Positions 21,982-34,500 of a stretch of 64,000 bases of DNA are shown in pieces. Made by a program: the position numbers and the translations under genes. Every line of letters begins with the position of its first letter. Within the stretch, counting starts at the first letter, position 1. The notes below the pieces were generated by a model, which searched no databases, had not been told where the DNA came from, and saw only the letters and a program-made list of their open reading frames with translations. The stretch is from Hyperoodon ampullatus (lineage: Eukaryota > Chordata > Mammalia > Artiodactyla > Ziphiidae), in NCBI GenBank assembly GCA_949752795.1, contig OX457071.1, positions 77,155,983-77,219,982 on the forward strand, written 5' to 3'.

Positions 21982-24900
21982 TGTGTGCGGGGTTCGTCGT
22001 GTGGACCGATTACACGTACGTGGGGGGCAGGGGAGGGGGTCTCCCTGGACAGGAGACCAGACTTCAGAACTCACTAGCCCGGGACTGTGTGAGACCCAGC
22101 GCTTGGCAGGTAGAAATGCAGTGGCCAGACAGCTCTCTTCCCAAAGTGTTCAGCAAATACGTGCAATTGTAGGGGAAAGTTTGCCCCCATTTTACTAAGA
22201 AACTTGAATGGAAAGTCACAAAATGTGTGATGTTCGCAGAGGTGTTCAGTTTGAATTTTAACCTAGGGGTTGACAGGCCTTCCCTTAGTAATGGAGAAAG
22301 TAACTCCTGGCCCATTATTAGGGAAATTGTGCTCAAGAGAGCTTGATTCATAGTTTTAGTTGAATCTTAACTAAAATCCCTGCGTGATGGATCACGATTT
22401 TTGAGCGCTCAATCAGGAGACTAAGCTACTTTGTATCTTTTAAAAGTTTTTTCTTTAGCAAATGTATTAATAAGAGAGTAACAGAAAAATCTTCAAAATA
22501 AGAATGCACAGACTGTTTAAGAAAGTCTGTTTTAAATTATAATTAACAAGACACTGTGTTATTCAGCCTGTCATAAAATTTGGTCTCATTATCCAGGTAT
22601 ATATAGCACTGTTTAAAGAATATGCCAGCATTCCTTTGAAATTAAAATTGCTGAACATTTAATGAATCTCAAAATGTCAAGAAATTTAAAATGATAATCT
22701 GGGCAGAAGCTGTCATAAAAAATTATTAAGGTGAATTATGAAAATCTCGGAATTTTTGAACCGGAAAAGATTCTTCTAGCCTCTTCATCTAATTTGAAAT
22801 CGTTTTGACTTAGGTGTAAATGGGAGCTGTACATATTTCTTTCTTTCTTTAGCAAATCGCAGGGTTGGGGGAGGGACTTTCCTTTGGTGGGAGGGGAATG
22901 TTTTCACAATAAGATGCCTTGTTATTTTAAATGATGTGCTGTAAGTAGCCAACCCCGGGCTCCTAAATCCCACTGCATGTGTGGGTTGGACGTGAGGAGG
23001 GGTGTTGAAGCTGACAAATTCGCCGTAAACACCCAGGAAACATTTGGGGGAACTTTGGGGGGGTGTTCTGATTTGTATTGGAAAAACCAGACTAACACAG
23101 GTTTTGAAAAGCTGCTTTTATGTTTTATTTCATGGTTATAATAATGTGAAACTTCTAAATAATGTTCCTTACTGACTTTAAAAAAATAAAAGGTTTGAAG
23201 AAATACAGAAGATAAATTCACTGCATTTACTTTGTTTTGACTGTAAATCTGCTCTAAAAAGGAGCAAAATATTCTGATCAACAGAACGAAGAGCTTGGGC
23301 TTGAACATTTCTAGAACATTTCCGACTTCCAGCATGAAAAATTCCCTGAATCTCCTTACTTTTTTTAAAAAAAGCCTATTGCTCAGTAATCCCTATGGAC
23401 AGAACTGGGCGTCCCGAGTCCAGGGGTCACCATCCCCACTGTGTGCTGGTGGCTGACGCTCTGTGTGGGGCGGGGAGTGGGCTTTATTACAGAGAGCACC
23501 TGTGACAGCTCCCAGAGCCTGGAGGTAGCCCTGTTTGGCCACTCATGTCACTAAGTGTTAGTGTTAGTACTTTTGAGCCTAATGCTGTTTGATTTACAGT
23601 TTCATTTTGAAAGTATGATTAGAACAAGGTAATGCTGGAAGTAAGGATAGTAGTTACGGTGCTAAAATTAGGCTGGAAACTGGACGTTGTTTAATGTTTG
23701 CCGTTCACTCTACGAAAGCTTTATTTCGCTTGCCACTCGACCACGTCAACCTAACAGTGACAAGTGGTTGTTTAAGTTAATTAAATACTTTTTGTTCATA
23801 TGCCAATATTTGACATTCATAGGAAATTTTCTGGAGGACAAGGGAAAACTCTCATATTGTGTAGCAGTGGCTTGTGTTTACTGTTACCTGTTCCTATACT
23901 GTGGCATAGAGCAGATCCTGTAGTCTCTAAATTCGTTAGCGCGGTGAGAATCTTTTCGAGGTTGTAAGCTGGCTTTTGAATGGAGTGGGCTTCTCTTTGG
24001 AGTACTGACCTCCCTGTCTCCAGGCCGTGGTCTTGAGCAGAAGTGCTAGGGACCAGCTCGTTCCTTACTAATTAATTAACTCCACCCTGTCTCAGGAGTG
24101 TCACTCCTGTGTTTTCATTAAACGTACCCAGATGCACCTGCCTTGCTCCCCGACATTATCTGCCTGTTCATCTTTTCTATGTTTGAGCCTTTTCACAGGA
24201 AGTTCCGGACTCCAAGAATAGCTTCACGCTTCCTCCATCAAATCATAGCCCTTGTGCCTTTCCAACTTTGGTGAAGCGACCCTTTCTCTGGGAGGTTTTC
24301 TCCAAATAGGCCTGTGCACTGGGATTCCTTGGATGGTCATGTATCACCTCTGTCCACAGCAGTGACTCTCCAGTGGCATGGGTGGTCCAATCCCTGGCCG
24401 CGGAGTTTCCGAAACTTGAAGGGGAGAGGGTTTCAGAGGAGGTGAGGCTCCTCAAAGAGTGAAAGCCCCTGCCGGGGTGTGGAATGGAATATAAGGGGAC
24501 CCATCCTGTTGGGTTGCTTGCTGTTATGATTGCTACAGAGAACAGGTGACAGATTTATCTACAGCCTGGTCGTTCCACGTGGTCATCTTGAGTACAGACT
24601 TCTCTGGCTCCATTTCTTTATGCTGTTATTCATAATGTGTGTCTCTAAGTGTATGTATGTGTATATCTATATACACACACATATATATATATCATACAGG
24701 TATCATGTACAAAGCAAACAGGGCATGTGGTAGTTTGTTTTCCCTGGATCGTAAACTTATTTGGAGGTGAGGCCCAGTTTTACCTGAGTGAATCCATACA
24801 ATGTCCAGTACAGCCTTTGGCACGAGTGGAGACCTCTGTACCCACTGAAACCTTGTGACTGCGCTCTTGGTTGGAGAGACGTCCTCAGGGACCCTCCTGG

Positions 24901-25553
24901 TGAGGGGTATCCCCTGTGAGGGTTTCCTGGCTGGGGCAGCCCTGGAGAGGTCCTGCAGCACAGTGGTGTTTGGTTCTGACATTCAGCATCTGGCTGCAGG
25001 CCTGGCCCGGCTGCCTGGTTTATTTCAGCTTTGCTAGTTAGTTATAGTAAGGATATGATTTAAATAATAACTGGAATTTTAGGTCCAAGAAATACTGTGT
25101 AAAAAATGCCAGCATGTGTCCTTAGTGCGGGTCCTGCGGTCCGTGGGTTTGGTTGGTTCCTTCGTTGGTCGGGGCTGAGTGTGTGTTTGGCAGCCAGTGT
25201 GGGTTGTGAAGTACTGGGAGAAATTAGAATAAAAATTCTTCAACATCTGATAGCATTTTCCAGGATTGGTTTAAGAACTAGAACTGGGTTTGGTAGGGCC
25301 AAATTAAGGGATGATTAAAATATTGCTCTCATATTAAGTTTTTACAGGAGCCACCTATACTAGGAATAGGATTTAGTAGTTGTCACAGCTCCAGATTTGA
25401 AAATGAGTTGTTTTTGTCTTGTGAGTTGTATTGCAGTTTTTGTTGTTGTTTTTTTTTTAAGAGGCATGAGAGAATAACACTTCATTGTTAGGAGATAATA
25501 CAGGGGCTTTCTTTGCACACCGAGAGTATTGCAGTTTTAAAATTCCAGTGTCT
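21982..25553. other. Start of LATS2 intron 1, SINE-free
   Basis: For 3.5 kb after the promoter island I recognise no CHR SINE or L1, in contrast with the rest of the window. A TA/CA-rich microsatellite lies at about 24646-24694, including the inverted repeat GTGTATATCTATATACAC. There is no coding exon. Retention of insertion-free DNA next to a promoter would fit regulatory sequence but does not prove it. Confidence 0.4.
24646..24694. repeat. TA/CA-rich microsatellite with inverted repeat
   Basis: Alternating TG, TA and CA dinucleotides with an 8-bp inverted repeat around a 2-bp centre. Confidence 0.7.
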
Positions 25554-25561
25554 TGTAGTTT

Positions 25562-25873
25562 ATTTTACTATTTTATTTATTTATTTATTGGCTGCTTTGG
25601 GTCTTGGTTGCTGTGCACGGGCTTTTCTCTAGTTGTGGTGAGCGGGGGCTACCCTTCGTTGCGGTGCGTGAGCTTCTCACTGCGGTGGCTTCTCTTGTTG
25701 CAGAGCATGGGCTCTAGGCGTGCGGGCTTCAGTAGTTGTGGCTCGTGGTCTCTAGAGCGTAGGCTCAGTAGTTGTGGCTCCGCGGCATGTGGTATCTTCC
25801 TGGACCAGGGCTCGAACCTGTGTCCCCTGCATTGGCAAGTGGATTCTTAACCACTGCTCCACCAGGGAAGCCC
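25562..25873 (-). mobile_element. CHR-type SINE, long form, in intron 1
   Basis: Long-form body with head at the right (complement GGGCTTCCCTGGTGGAGCAG). TGTAGTTT is repeated at 25554-25561 and 25874-25881. Confidence 0.85.
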
Positions 25874-25954
25874 TGTAGTTTCTTTTAAAGTATATTTAAA
25901 TCAGTTGATACCTAAGAAATTTCTAAAATTAGATTACTTTGCTTGCTACTCCTG

Positions 25955-26087
25955 TTTTTTTTTTCTTTTCTTTTTTTTTTTTTGGCTGCACCGTGGCCTA
26001 TGGGATCTTAGTTCCCCAACCAGGGATCGAACCTGGGCCCCAGTAGTGAAAACACAGAGTTCTAACCACTGGAGCACCAGGGAATTC
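25955..26087 (-). mobile_element. Old short CHR-type SINE
   Basis: T-rich left end, TTGGCTGCACCGTGGCCTAT, CCAACCAGGGATCGAACC B-box complement, CACCAGGGAATTCC at the right. Confidence 0.75.
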
Positions 26088-26984
26088 CACTACCCCGATT
26101 TTTTAAAGACCCATCCATGAGGCTTTAAGGTTGTATTTGTAAAATTCTTGATGAGAGAGCTTATTAAAATGATACAGTAGAGTGTCAGAGTAGCTCATTT
26201 CCAGCTGCAGTCTTAATTTGACTGATGAGTATTCTCATGAAAAATGCTCTCAGAAGTTCATAATTTCACCATGAAGTCAACTGTCGTCAAACTAACGTCT
26301 AAAATACAAGGTCACAAGCTGAGAAAATACTTTCATTCTCTGTGTAACTGAAGGAGAGTTTCTTCCTTACCACATTATTCAGGCAGGACCAGTTTGCCTG
26401 TAGGTGTCCTACGTCCTCACCTAGGGAGCCAGGTATGCCCAGGAGACCGAGGTGGGAAGGTGATGAGAAGGGGGTGGGTCCCGCCCGGCCCTGCACACAG
26501 GAGCTTTCCCAGGCGCGGCTTTAGGAGGTATCACTGAATAACTCTTCCAGCTTTCCAGTATGTTTGAAAATTTTCATAATGAAATGTTGAGGGGGAAAAA
26601 AGAAAAGAAACCAGGACGTCTGATCCAGTTTCTGTTTGGGGGTACCTCCACCTGGTATTTCTTAGCTTGGGTAGAAACACAGATGTCGACACAGAAATGT
26701 CTAGTCTCTCCCGCGCTGCTTGGCTTTATAATTGGAATGTTTGTGGGACACATGGGCACTTAAACCCCCAGTATTTGCAGGCGCATGGCTCTGGGAAGCC
26801 CCTCCCCGTTGTGTGTTTCAGTGTCCGGGTGGAGTGCGGAGGGGCACGAGGTTCAGACCTCCTGCGAGGAGAGTTTGTCCACTGCCAGCACCCAGTTCTG
26901 AGGTCCGGCCTTTCCTCGTGTAGCTGTGTTTAGTGAGGGGACGCGATCAAACACTAGCTGGATGTGAACAGTTAGATGACTTTG
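26088..26984. other. Intron 1, little recognisable
   Basis: A probable degraded L1M 3' motif lies at 26553-26594 (similar to 3343-3383). Otherwise I see no feature. Confidence 0.35.
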
Positions 26985-27335
26985 CATAACGCTCATCATT
27001 GTAACCATTCCTAAGTGTGCAGTTCAGAGGCATTAAATACATGAACACTGTCACTGCAGTCAGCACCACAGTCTATATTACAAGCTTTTTCATCGTCCCA
27101 GACACAAACTCTGTACCCATGAAACAACAACTCCCCCTCCGCCAGCCCCTGGTGACTCCAGTCTTCCGTGTCTCTCTGGATTTGCCCCGTAGGAGTGGAT
27201 CACACACTGTTCATCCTTCGGTGTCTGGCTCATGTCACGCAGCGTAATGTCCTCAGGGTTCATCCACGTCGTAGCAGGTGCGAGAACTTCATTCCTTTTT
27301 CTGGCCGAGTAATACACCGCAGTCGTGCGACTTTT
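26985..27335 (-). mobile_element. Old L1 (L1M) fragment
   Basis: CATTGTAACCATTCCTAAGT, CACAAACTCTGTACCCATGA, GCGTAATGTCCTCAGGGTTC and GAGTAATACACC follow the order of a common reversed L1M segment. Confidence 0.65.
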
Positions 27336-28029
27336 TATAGGAGTTTTGTGTAAATGTCAGGAACACTGTGTCTGAAACCTCAGAGAAAGGGCACTGTGTT
27401 TTCCGAGGGCCGTCCCCGTCCACAGCCCGTGCTGCGTGTTCTCCCGAGAGCGCCGTGGGGCAGGTTTTACCCCCAGTCCAGGATCGCGGGGACAGACTCA
27501 GACGCTTCCGGGCAGCGGGTGGGGGAGCCCCAGCCCTCGTGGTGCTTACAGTTCAGGTGATTCAGGAGGAAGGCGGGCACACTTGACAGTGCTCTGGGGG
27601 GCTGTGGGTGGCCCGCAGGGTCTCCGTGGTTGGGTGGGCGGGAAGACCCTCTGCTGTGGGTCACAGCTTTCAGTGCTTCTCCCTTTTAGAGTAACTCCCA
27701 GGGAATTTACTCAGAATCCTCCTCGCGGCCCCACACCCTTCTCTCTGCTTCCGTGGCCAGGCAGGGAGGCCGGCCCTGTGTCCTGGCTTTGACCTTCTTA
27801 CAGCTCTTTTTCCTTCTCCGTGGACCATCTCCAGGGGCCGAGTGGAGAGCCGCTTTGCTTGTCCTGCCTGTGTCGCCTGGCAGCGGCCTGAGGCCCATCA
27901 CAGCCTGCTGCTGCTCTGAGGACTGCCGCTCACCCGCCTAGCTGTCCCTGTCCACCGGGGGTGTTGCTGCTTCTCACCTAGGCCCCTGTCGTCCACCTGG
28001 ACTGTCCCAGCTTTGTCCCTCCCAGCCCT

Positions 28030-28400
28030 CTGTCCAGTTGGCTTCCTGACTTAACTCTCTAAAGGGCGCTTGGCTGTGTCACTTCTTAGCTCGGCCGCAG
28101 ACGGTGGCTCCCCGTGGAGTCCAGACGTGGCCGTGATCTGGAAGGTCCTCCCCATCAAGCCCCTGGGCGCCTCCCAAGCACCATCCCTCCAGACTCGAGG
28201 AAAGGCCTCTCCGCGGCCCTCAAGCTGGTGGAGGAACCTGTGGGCGGCGCATTCCTCAGCTCCTTTGCATATGCTGTTCCCTGGGCTGGAATTCCAGCCT
28301 TCCCTGCACAGAGGTTTAGTTCTCTCCACTCCGGAGCTGCTGCTGCCTTTCTCCTTTATTCTCCCATTTGTCAGATGATTCTCTCTCTCCTCTTGGGCGT
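28030..28400 (+). mobile_element. L2 fragment
   Basis: TTTGCATATGCTGTTCCCTG followed by GGCTGGAATTCCAGCC is an L2 ORF2 signature; flanking CACTTCTTAGCTCGGCC and CCGTGATCTGGAAGGTCC also fit. Confidence 0.55.
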
Positions 28401-28948
28401 CTCTTTCTTTGGAGCAGTTTATCTGCCTCCCTCACCCGCTCCTGTCTCTGCGCTGTGACCGTTTGCAGGGGGGATGGGTTGGGGAGGGGTTCCGGAAGGA
28501 CCCTCCCTGCGTGTTGTCAGGCCCCTCCTTCACATCGGTTATTTATTGCGAGGACAGTATGATTTATGACTTCTGTATTTCCATTTTCAAAGGAAGGGAA
28601 GAGAACTAAAGATTGGAAACAGAGTGGTTTGTGTGAAGATCGTAGGAAAAGGTACAGCTCCCGTCTGGTCTCAGACTCCAGACGTGCTCAGCAGCTCCTT
28701 GAGAATCTGTTCATTTTTGTTGGAATGTGAACTTGTGGTTTTAGACAGTTAGGTGTTTCAGAACAGATGCTTAGACCACGAGGTCACTGAGAATGAGTGT
28801 AGGTGCAGTGTGCCCCATATTACACCAGTGCAGCAGGGCTCTGGGCTCGGGTCCACGGCCCGGGAGCCTCAGCTGTGTCTCAGCCAGTGGGTCACTATCG
28901 CGTACTCAGGGCATTTCAGCGACTTTAACGTATTAGATGTTGTGTTTA

Positions 28949-29228
28949 TTTATTTATTTATTTTTGGCTGTGTTGGGTCTTTGTTTCTGTGCGAGGGCTT
29001 TCTCTAGTTGTGGAGAGCGGGGGCCACTCTTCATCGCGGTGCGCGGGCCTCTCACTATCGTGGCCTCTCTTGTTGCGGAGCACAGGCTCCAGACGCGCAG
29101 GCTCAGTAATTTTGGCTCACGGGCCCAGTTGCTCCGCGGCATGTGGGATCTTCCCAGACCGGGGCACGAACCCGTGTCCCCTGCATCAGCAGGCAGACTC
29201 TCAACCACTGCGCCACCAGGGAAGCCCC
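28949..29228 (-). mobile_element. CHR-type SINE of mixed long/short type with 15-bp duplication
   Basis: On the - strand the tRNA-like head and first half read like the short form (CACGGGTTCGTGCCCCGGTC; then AGCCTGCGCGTCTGGAGCC). The second half has the long-form end (CTCTCCACAACTAGAGAAAG) and an AAATAAATAAATA tail. TAGATGTTGTGTTTA flanks it at 28934-28948 and 29229-29243. Confidence 0.85.
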
Positions 29229-29339
29229 TAGATGTTGTGTTTAAAAATACGAATTTCATGTTGAAAATTTTATGTAGCCTGCTTCTTACTTTCTAAATAG
29301 AATCTTCTTATAGTTACAGTGAGAAAAGGGGACAGGTAA

Positions 29340-29515
29340 AACCTTTTGAGACCTTCCATCTTCCCATCTCTAAGAAAGGAATAGTAATTTTATGTCATGT
29401 TTTCAGATTTACTGTTGTGTATGGTAATGTAATAGATCTATGTAAGCTAATTCACATGAAATGCTTAGAACAGAGCCTGGCGCTTAGTAAATACTGGATA
29501 AACATTAGCTATCTC
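29340..29515 (-). mobile_element. MIR element
   Basis: CATCTCTAAGAAAGGAATAG, TTCACATGAAATGCTTAGAA and ACAGAGCCTGGCGCTTAGTA match reversed MIR. Confidence 0.65.
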
Positions 29516-30166
29516 CCCACCCCAGCGGGGAAAAAGGGGTGAAAAAGGCTGTGAAGCATAGTTCCATTTTACAGTTTCTAAGTTCCTCACTGAAAGAAGT
29601 CCAGACCCCTGTGCTCCTCGCCTTTTAAAGGATGCTCCAAGAAGGGATCAGTTTTCCTTTGTTCATTAAAACTCAAAGTGATTGTCCTTCACTGTCTGCT
29701 CACTGGGTTCTGTGGTCATGGCCACGTGGGCTACCTCCAGGGCAGGACAGCTCAGGACAGAGCGGCAGTGACCACGGGACGCTGAGCCTCACTCTGTGCT
29801 CACCCGCTGCTGCCACCTGTTGGGCGGAGGGGAGGGAGGTGACCTCACCTGTCCCAGGCTACGCAGCCCTGAGCCCCTGAGCCAGGTGCTGCCAGGCAGT
29901 GTCAGGGCTGGGCTCGCCTTCTGACTGCCAGCATGGCAGCGCTCAGTGAGTTAGCCGGCAGCAGGTATAAGCATTGTGGGAAGTGCCCTCGTGACAGCGA
30001 GTTCTGTACAGAGAGGCTGCTTCCCTGCTGAGGGGTGAGTGCCGCATGCAGACAACTTGCATCTACACAGCCCTTGTTACTGTGGTCACCGCGTGACCAC
30101 CCACATGCTGTTACCAGACCCCTCCATGCAAGTGTCAGTTTCCACAAGCGAGACATTCTCATTTTA

Positions 30167-30453
30167 TTTTTATTATTATTTATTTATTTATGGCTGTGTT
30201 GGGTCTTTGTTGCTGCGCGCGGGCTTTCTCTAGCTGCGGTGAGTGGGGGCTGCTCTTCGTTGCGGTGCGCGGGCTTCTCATTGCGGTGGCTTCTCTTGTT
30301 AAGGAGCACGGGCTCTAGGCGTGTGGGCTCAGTAGTTGTGGCGCACGGGCTTAGCTGCTCCGCGGCATGTGGGATCTTCCCAGACCAGGACTCAAACCCG
30401 TGTCCCCTGCACTGGTAGGTGGATTCTTAATCACTGTGCCACCAGGGAAGCCT
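30167..30453 (-). mobile_element. CHR-type SINE, long form, with 18-bp duplication
   Basis: Complete long form. CGAGACATTCTCATTTTA at 30149-30166 is repeated with one change at 30454-30471. Confidence 0.9.
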
Positions 30454-30471
30454 CGAGACATTCTTATTTTA

Positions 30472-31036
30472 GTATTTAGGTCAAAATGCCGGTAAGAAGT
30501 TGACCACTTTATTAAAAAAACCAGAGGAGTCGTGACCCTCAAAGTCTCATAACACATTGTGTGAACCTCCAGCGTGACAGGCTGTGGTTTCTTTCAGGAG
30601 GTTTGGGAGGGTTTTATAAGAAAGAGTTCCCAAGAGGTGGAAGGACCCCCGGTTGAGGTGAGTGGAGAGGCTGGTTAGTCAAGCTGTGGGGATGCGGGAC
30701 GTGGTGTGGACCAGCCGCTGACCCCTCGAGCTGTGGATTTCCAAGTGAGGTCATGTTACACAGGAGAACTTTAACTGAGCTGTCGGTTGTTACTACTGTT
30801 GTTCTTGCCCCAGATTGAGTATTTATAAGAAAGTGTTGGCTTCCGGAGCGGAATGTCATTGCAGGTTCCATGTTACAGGAGACGCCTGGGGTGGCCCTGC
30901 CTGTCACGGGCTCTAAGCAGAGTTGAACCGTGTCTTTATCTTTTCTGAGAGGTGGTGTGTTCTTTCTTTAGCTTTCCAAGTGGAATATTTTCAGGATCAT
31001 TGTCCATTTCTGAGCACCTCTCGTTTTCCTTTTCAG
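30472..31036. other. End of LATS2 intron 1
   Basis: No recognised repeat. It ends in a strong pyrimidine tract and CAG acceptor at 31036. Confidence 0.4.
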
Positions 31037-31243
31037 GTAGAGATGATCTTCAAAATGAAGCCTCTGGAAAACGGTCGGTTCTCTGCAGGAACTACAAAAA
31101 TGGAAGGAAAGAACATTTTCAAAACAACCTTGTTGTGAAAGTGTGTTTACAACTAACTGATACTGTTGATGGTTTCGTTTTCGTTTTAACTAATAGACAC
31201 TTTAAGAAGATTGTATTTATGGTCAAAGGAAACTGGACTAACC
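31037..31243 (+). other. LATS2: LATS2 exon 2 leader (5' UTR) with upstream ORF
   Basis: A long pyrimidine tract ending in TTTTCAG at 31036 is a strong acceptor, so about 207 bases of leader would precede the start codon in this exon. A weaker acceptor, TAATAG at 31196, would give a 47-base leader. With the first acceptor, the leader contains an ATG at 31043 (G at -3) that opens a 31-codon frame ending in TGA at 31136-31138, wholly upstream of the main ATG. Confidence 0.5.
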
Positions 31244-31588
31244 ATGCGGCCGAAGACTTTTCCCGCCACGACCTACTCTGGGAACAGCCGGCAGCGGCTG
31301 CAGGAGATCCGCGAGGGGCTGAAGCAGCCACCCAAGACCCCCGCCCCGGGGCCGCCCGCGGGGCCGGGCACTGATGCCGCCCTGGATGCCAAGGCCCTGG
31401 GGGGCAAGGACGCGGCCAGGCAGCAGCAGCAGCAGATGAGGACAGCCCCGAAGTTCGGGCCTTACCAGAAAGCCCTGAGAGAAATCAGATACTCCTTGCT
31501 GCCCTTTGCTAATGAATCGGGCCCTTCGGCCGCCGCAGAAGTAAACCGACAAATGCTGCAGGAACTGGTGGACGCGGGCTGTGACCAG
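31244..31588 (+). CDS. LATS2: LATS2 coding exon 1 (exon 2 of the gene), residues 1-115
   Basis: The ATG at 31244 has A at -3 and opens the conserved [14 protein letters not shown]-terminus. No nearer in-frame ATG lies upstream, only a TTG at 31211. The 115 codons end at CAG (31586-31588), followed by the donor GTGGGT, phase 0. The exon encodes the conserved LATS N-terminal motif, a five-glutamine run encoded by CAG repeats (about residues 60-64), the IRYSLLPF motif with S84 at 31493-31495, and the first helix of the UBA domain. Residues about 28-57 are proline/alanine-rich and the most divergent part. The frame stays open past the donor until a stop at 31907-31909, so an unspliced transcript would add 106 intron-encoded residues; I regard that as chance. 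Confidence 0.96.
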
Positions 31589-34500
31589 GTGGGTGGACGC
31601 TCCCGGGAGGCTGCCCATCTGGGGTGCAGAGGAGACCAGCGAGGTCCCTGGAGAGGGGTTTCTAGGCTACAAACCCGAGGCCCTTTCTGCGTCCCATTGC
31701 ACTGTTTTCCACCTTCTCTCCAAAACCATCTTGTTAGCTGCTTTCCTTTTCAGGCAAGATCCAGAGATTTCTCAACTCTCCTGAAGCTGTGTCACGTGCA
31801 CTTTCTGTCCTGTCCCTGTGAGGATGGGAAGGCTTTCCCACGTAGCCCTCTCCTTGGGGTTTATTTGGCTTATTCTGAGCTGTCATGGGGAAGAGACTGG
31901 CTTCTTTGAACTGGTGTTTGGTTTGTGCATTTTCTAACTCAGCTAAGGGGAAGGTTGGTTAACATGAGTCGGCTCTTTGCCTCTGTTTTCTCCTGTTTTA
32001 AAAGGTAGCATCTATGCTATCAGAGGAGACGTAACTATATTAAGGGAATGAGAAAGACTAGAAAATAAAAAGCTTGAGAGATCATCAAGGTGGTGACAAC
32101 ACAGTCTGACTTCTCACTGCTTAAGAATAAAGGCCAGTTAATGGAGGAGACATCAGTTACCCAGAAACACACACGGGGCCGTGCGTTTACGATCTTGTGC
32201 TGTTCACGTAGCTGAATAAAGTCCGAACCAAGGGGCAGGACCGTGTAAAATGGAGCTCATGTCCAACCAGGTAAAAACGTGTCCGTGACATGTAACTGTC
32301 TTATGAAATGGCTTCTGAAAGCAAGCGCTGTATCACCACCTGTCGTGTGAAAGTCAGAGCTGCATGAACGTGGAAATAGACCAGGCACATCTGCCGCCTT
32401 GCAAACTGAGTAGGATTTCATGCGCAGAGCACATCAGGATGGCTTGGGCACCTCTAGTTTCTTAGAAACAGCCTAACTACGTACTCCTGGCCTCACAGTC
32501 ACGGGAACTGGGAGGAAAGAGAAACAACGCCCTCTTTTATTTCCAAAAGCTACCTCAGCCCTCTTACAGTTTCTTACCGGAGAACTTACATTTCTCAGAT
32601 GATCTGTTTGGGAAACTAGTGGCGCTGTTTGTGGGGCTTCCTTGACCCTCCGGGATGTGCTGGGGTTGACCTGGGTAACTAGCTGCTTTCTTGAAGCCCA
32701 GGCTGTGAATAGTGGGTGCAGAGGGTTAGCAGTGCGAGCTGACAACACAGCCATGGCCTTTCTCTCTGTGAAAATATGAAGCTGTCCCCTGACCCACAGA
32801 ACTTGATGCTTTTGAAGATAGGATGGAGCTGTCCCAGGGAAATAGTGGGTGAGATTGCAGATACTCAGCCCAATAACAAAGCTGAAAACCTTGTGTAAAT
32901 CCCTTGCAAACAAAAGAGGTAATCAGAGCCGCTGTTCTTGCGGTCATGATAAAAACAAACAAATGAGGCAAATGATCCAGAATACAGGTGGGATCTCATT
33001 GTGGTAAAATCCATTCGTGATAATTACAGTGCAAAAAATCATGAAGCTGGTGCCGTTTATAGTAAAACACAAATATGATAAAATTAAGGATCGGGACACC
33101 CATAAGTTCCCATCAACATTTAATTTATGTTAATTGCTAGTAGAAAAGACACTTTACCCTTTTAATGCTCCTGAAATAATCCGTCAGTTTGGTGTATAGT
33201 GTTACTTTATGACTTAAAACAACTCTGCCTGCGCTCTGACCCTCCAACTCAGACTTTTTCTGGCCTGGTTAGAGGGTACATTTGCTTTCAGAGAATTCTG
33301 GTTGGAAAGTCATTATGGGAACCCAAATAATGTGAGAAAAAGCTCAGCAGTACCTCTAGAGTTGTGAGTCTTGGATAAAGCAGGAGATTAGAATTCCCGT
33401 GTAACAGGTACAGAGAATTCCTGTTGGTGCAGCTTTTCCCCTTGTCTCCTGTTGTATTGCCTTTTAATTTAGGTTCAGTTTTGTTTTCTTATATTTTGAG
33501 TTTAAATGCCATTTTAACCCTATAAGAATGGCAATAAACTCCCAGTTTTCCCAAGGTCTTATAGGTCCTTGTTGGTGGTAACACACTTTTATATGCAGTG
33601 TTTTATCTATTGCATGCGCACACACATTTTTTCCCACATTTTATTGGGACTCTGATTCAGTTCCTGGAAAAAAGTAAAAGACTGTTCACTGCATAATGGT
33701 ATAATGTCTATGTCAAACGATGTAATGTTCATAAATCTTTTGCACATAAATCACTAAAGACTTATGAAAATTTCTATAGGGAAAACAAAGAGGCCAATAG
33801 GTTAATATTTCTTAAGGAAGGAGCTGTTCTTTAAATATAGATTTAAGGAATTGGAAAGATGTTTTTGATTATGAGCATCCGTTTTGTTTCATTGGGTAGT
33901 CTCTTATTAGCACAAGTGATGATTTAAATTTAGCTTTGACTTTATCTTTCTTATAAAATTTAGTTTCACTTTAAATCTTTATGGTTCCAAACGACCATAT
34001 TACCAGGTGTTCTCTCTTTTTCTTCCTGAGACAGTTTTAAAAACGGCTAATTCAGTTTTGCAGCAAGGTTAGTGTGTGTGACATTGCAGCTTCTCGGAAG
34101 CACTGATTTGCACTCTCCTGCCGCATCGTGGCGGGTTAGCGCAGGTAGGGCGCCCTCCGGACGGGCCTGCAGCCCTTGGGGCTGCCCAGAGTCTGTGTGG
34201 GGGCCTTGGGAGAGCAAGGATGCCCATGGCTCCTGGGCCCTTAGAGCAGCTGGACATTCCATCACGGTGTGTCCCCAGAGGGGGACTCAGGTGAGGAATG
34301 TCTTTCAGACGGGAGTCCTGGGACTGGTTCGTGCTTTTTCCCTGTGGATGACCTGTGTCCTGACCCTCCCCGGCCTCCGTCCTTGCTCTGCCGTGGGCGG
34401 TGCTGAGTCCAGGGCTGTGGCCTGGCGCGGCTATGTTCCCCTGGCCCCGAATTTCTCTGTTGGTATAATTTTCCTAATCCTGACTTAATCCAGTTTTCCT

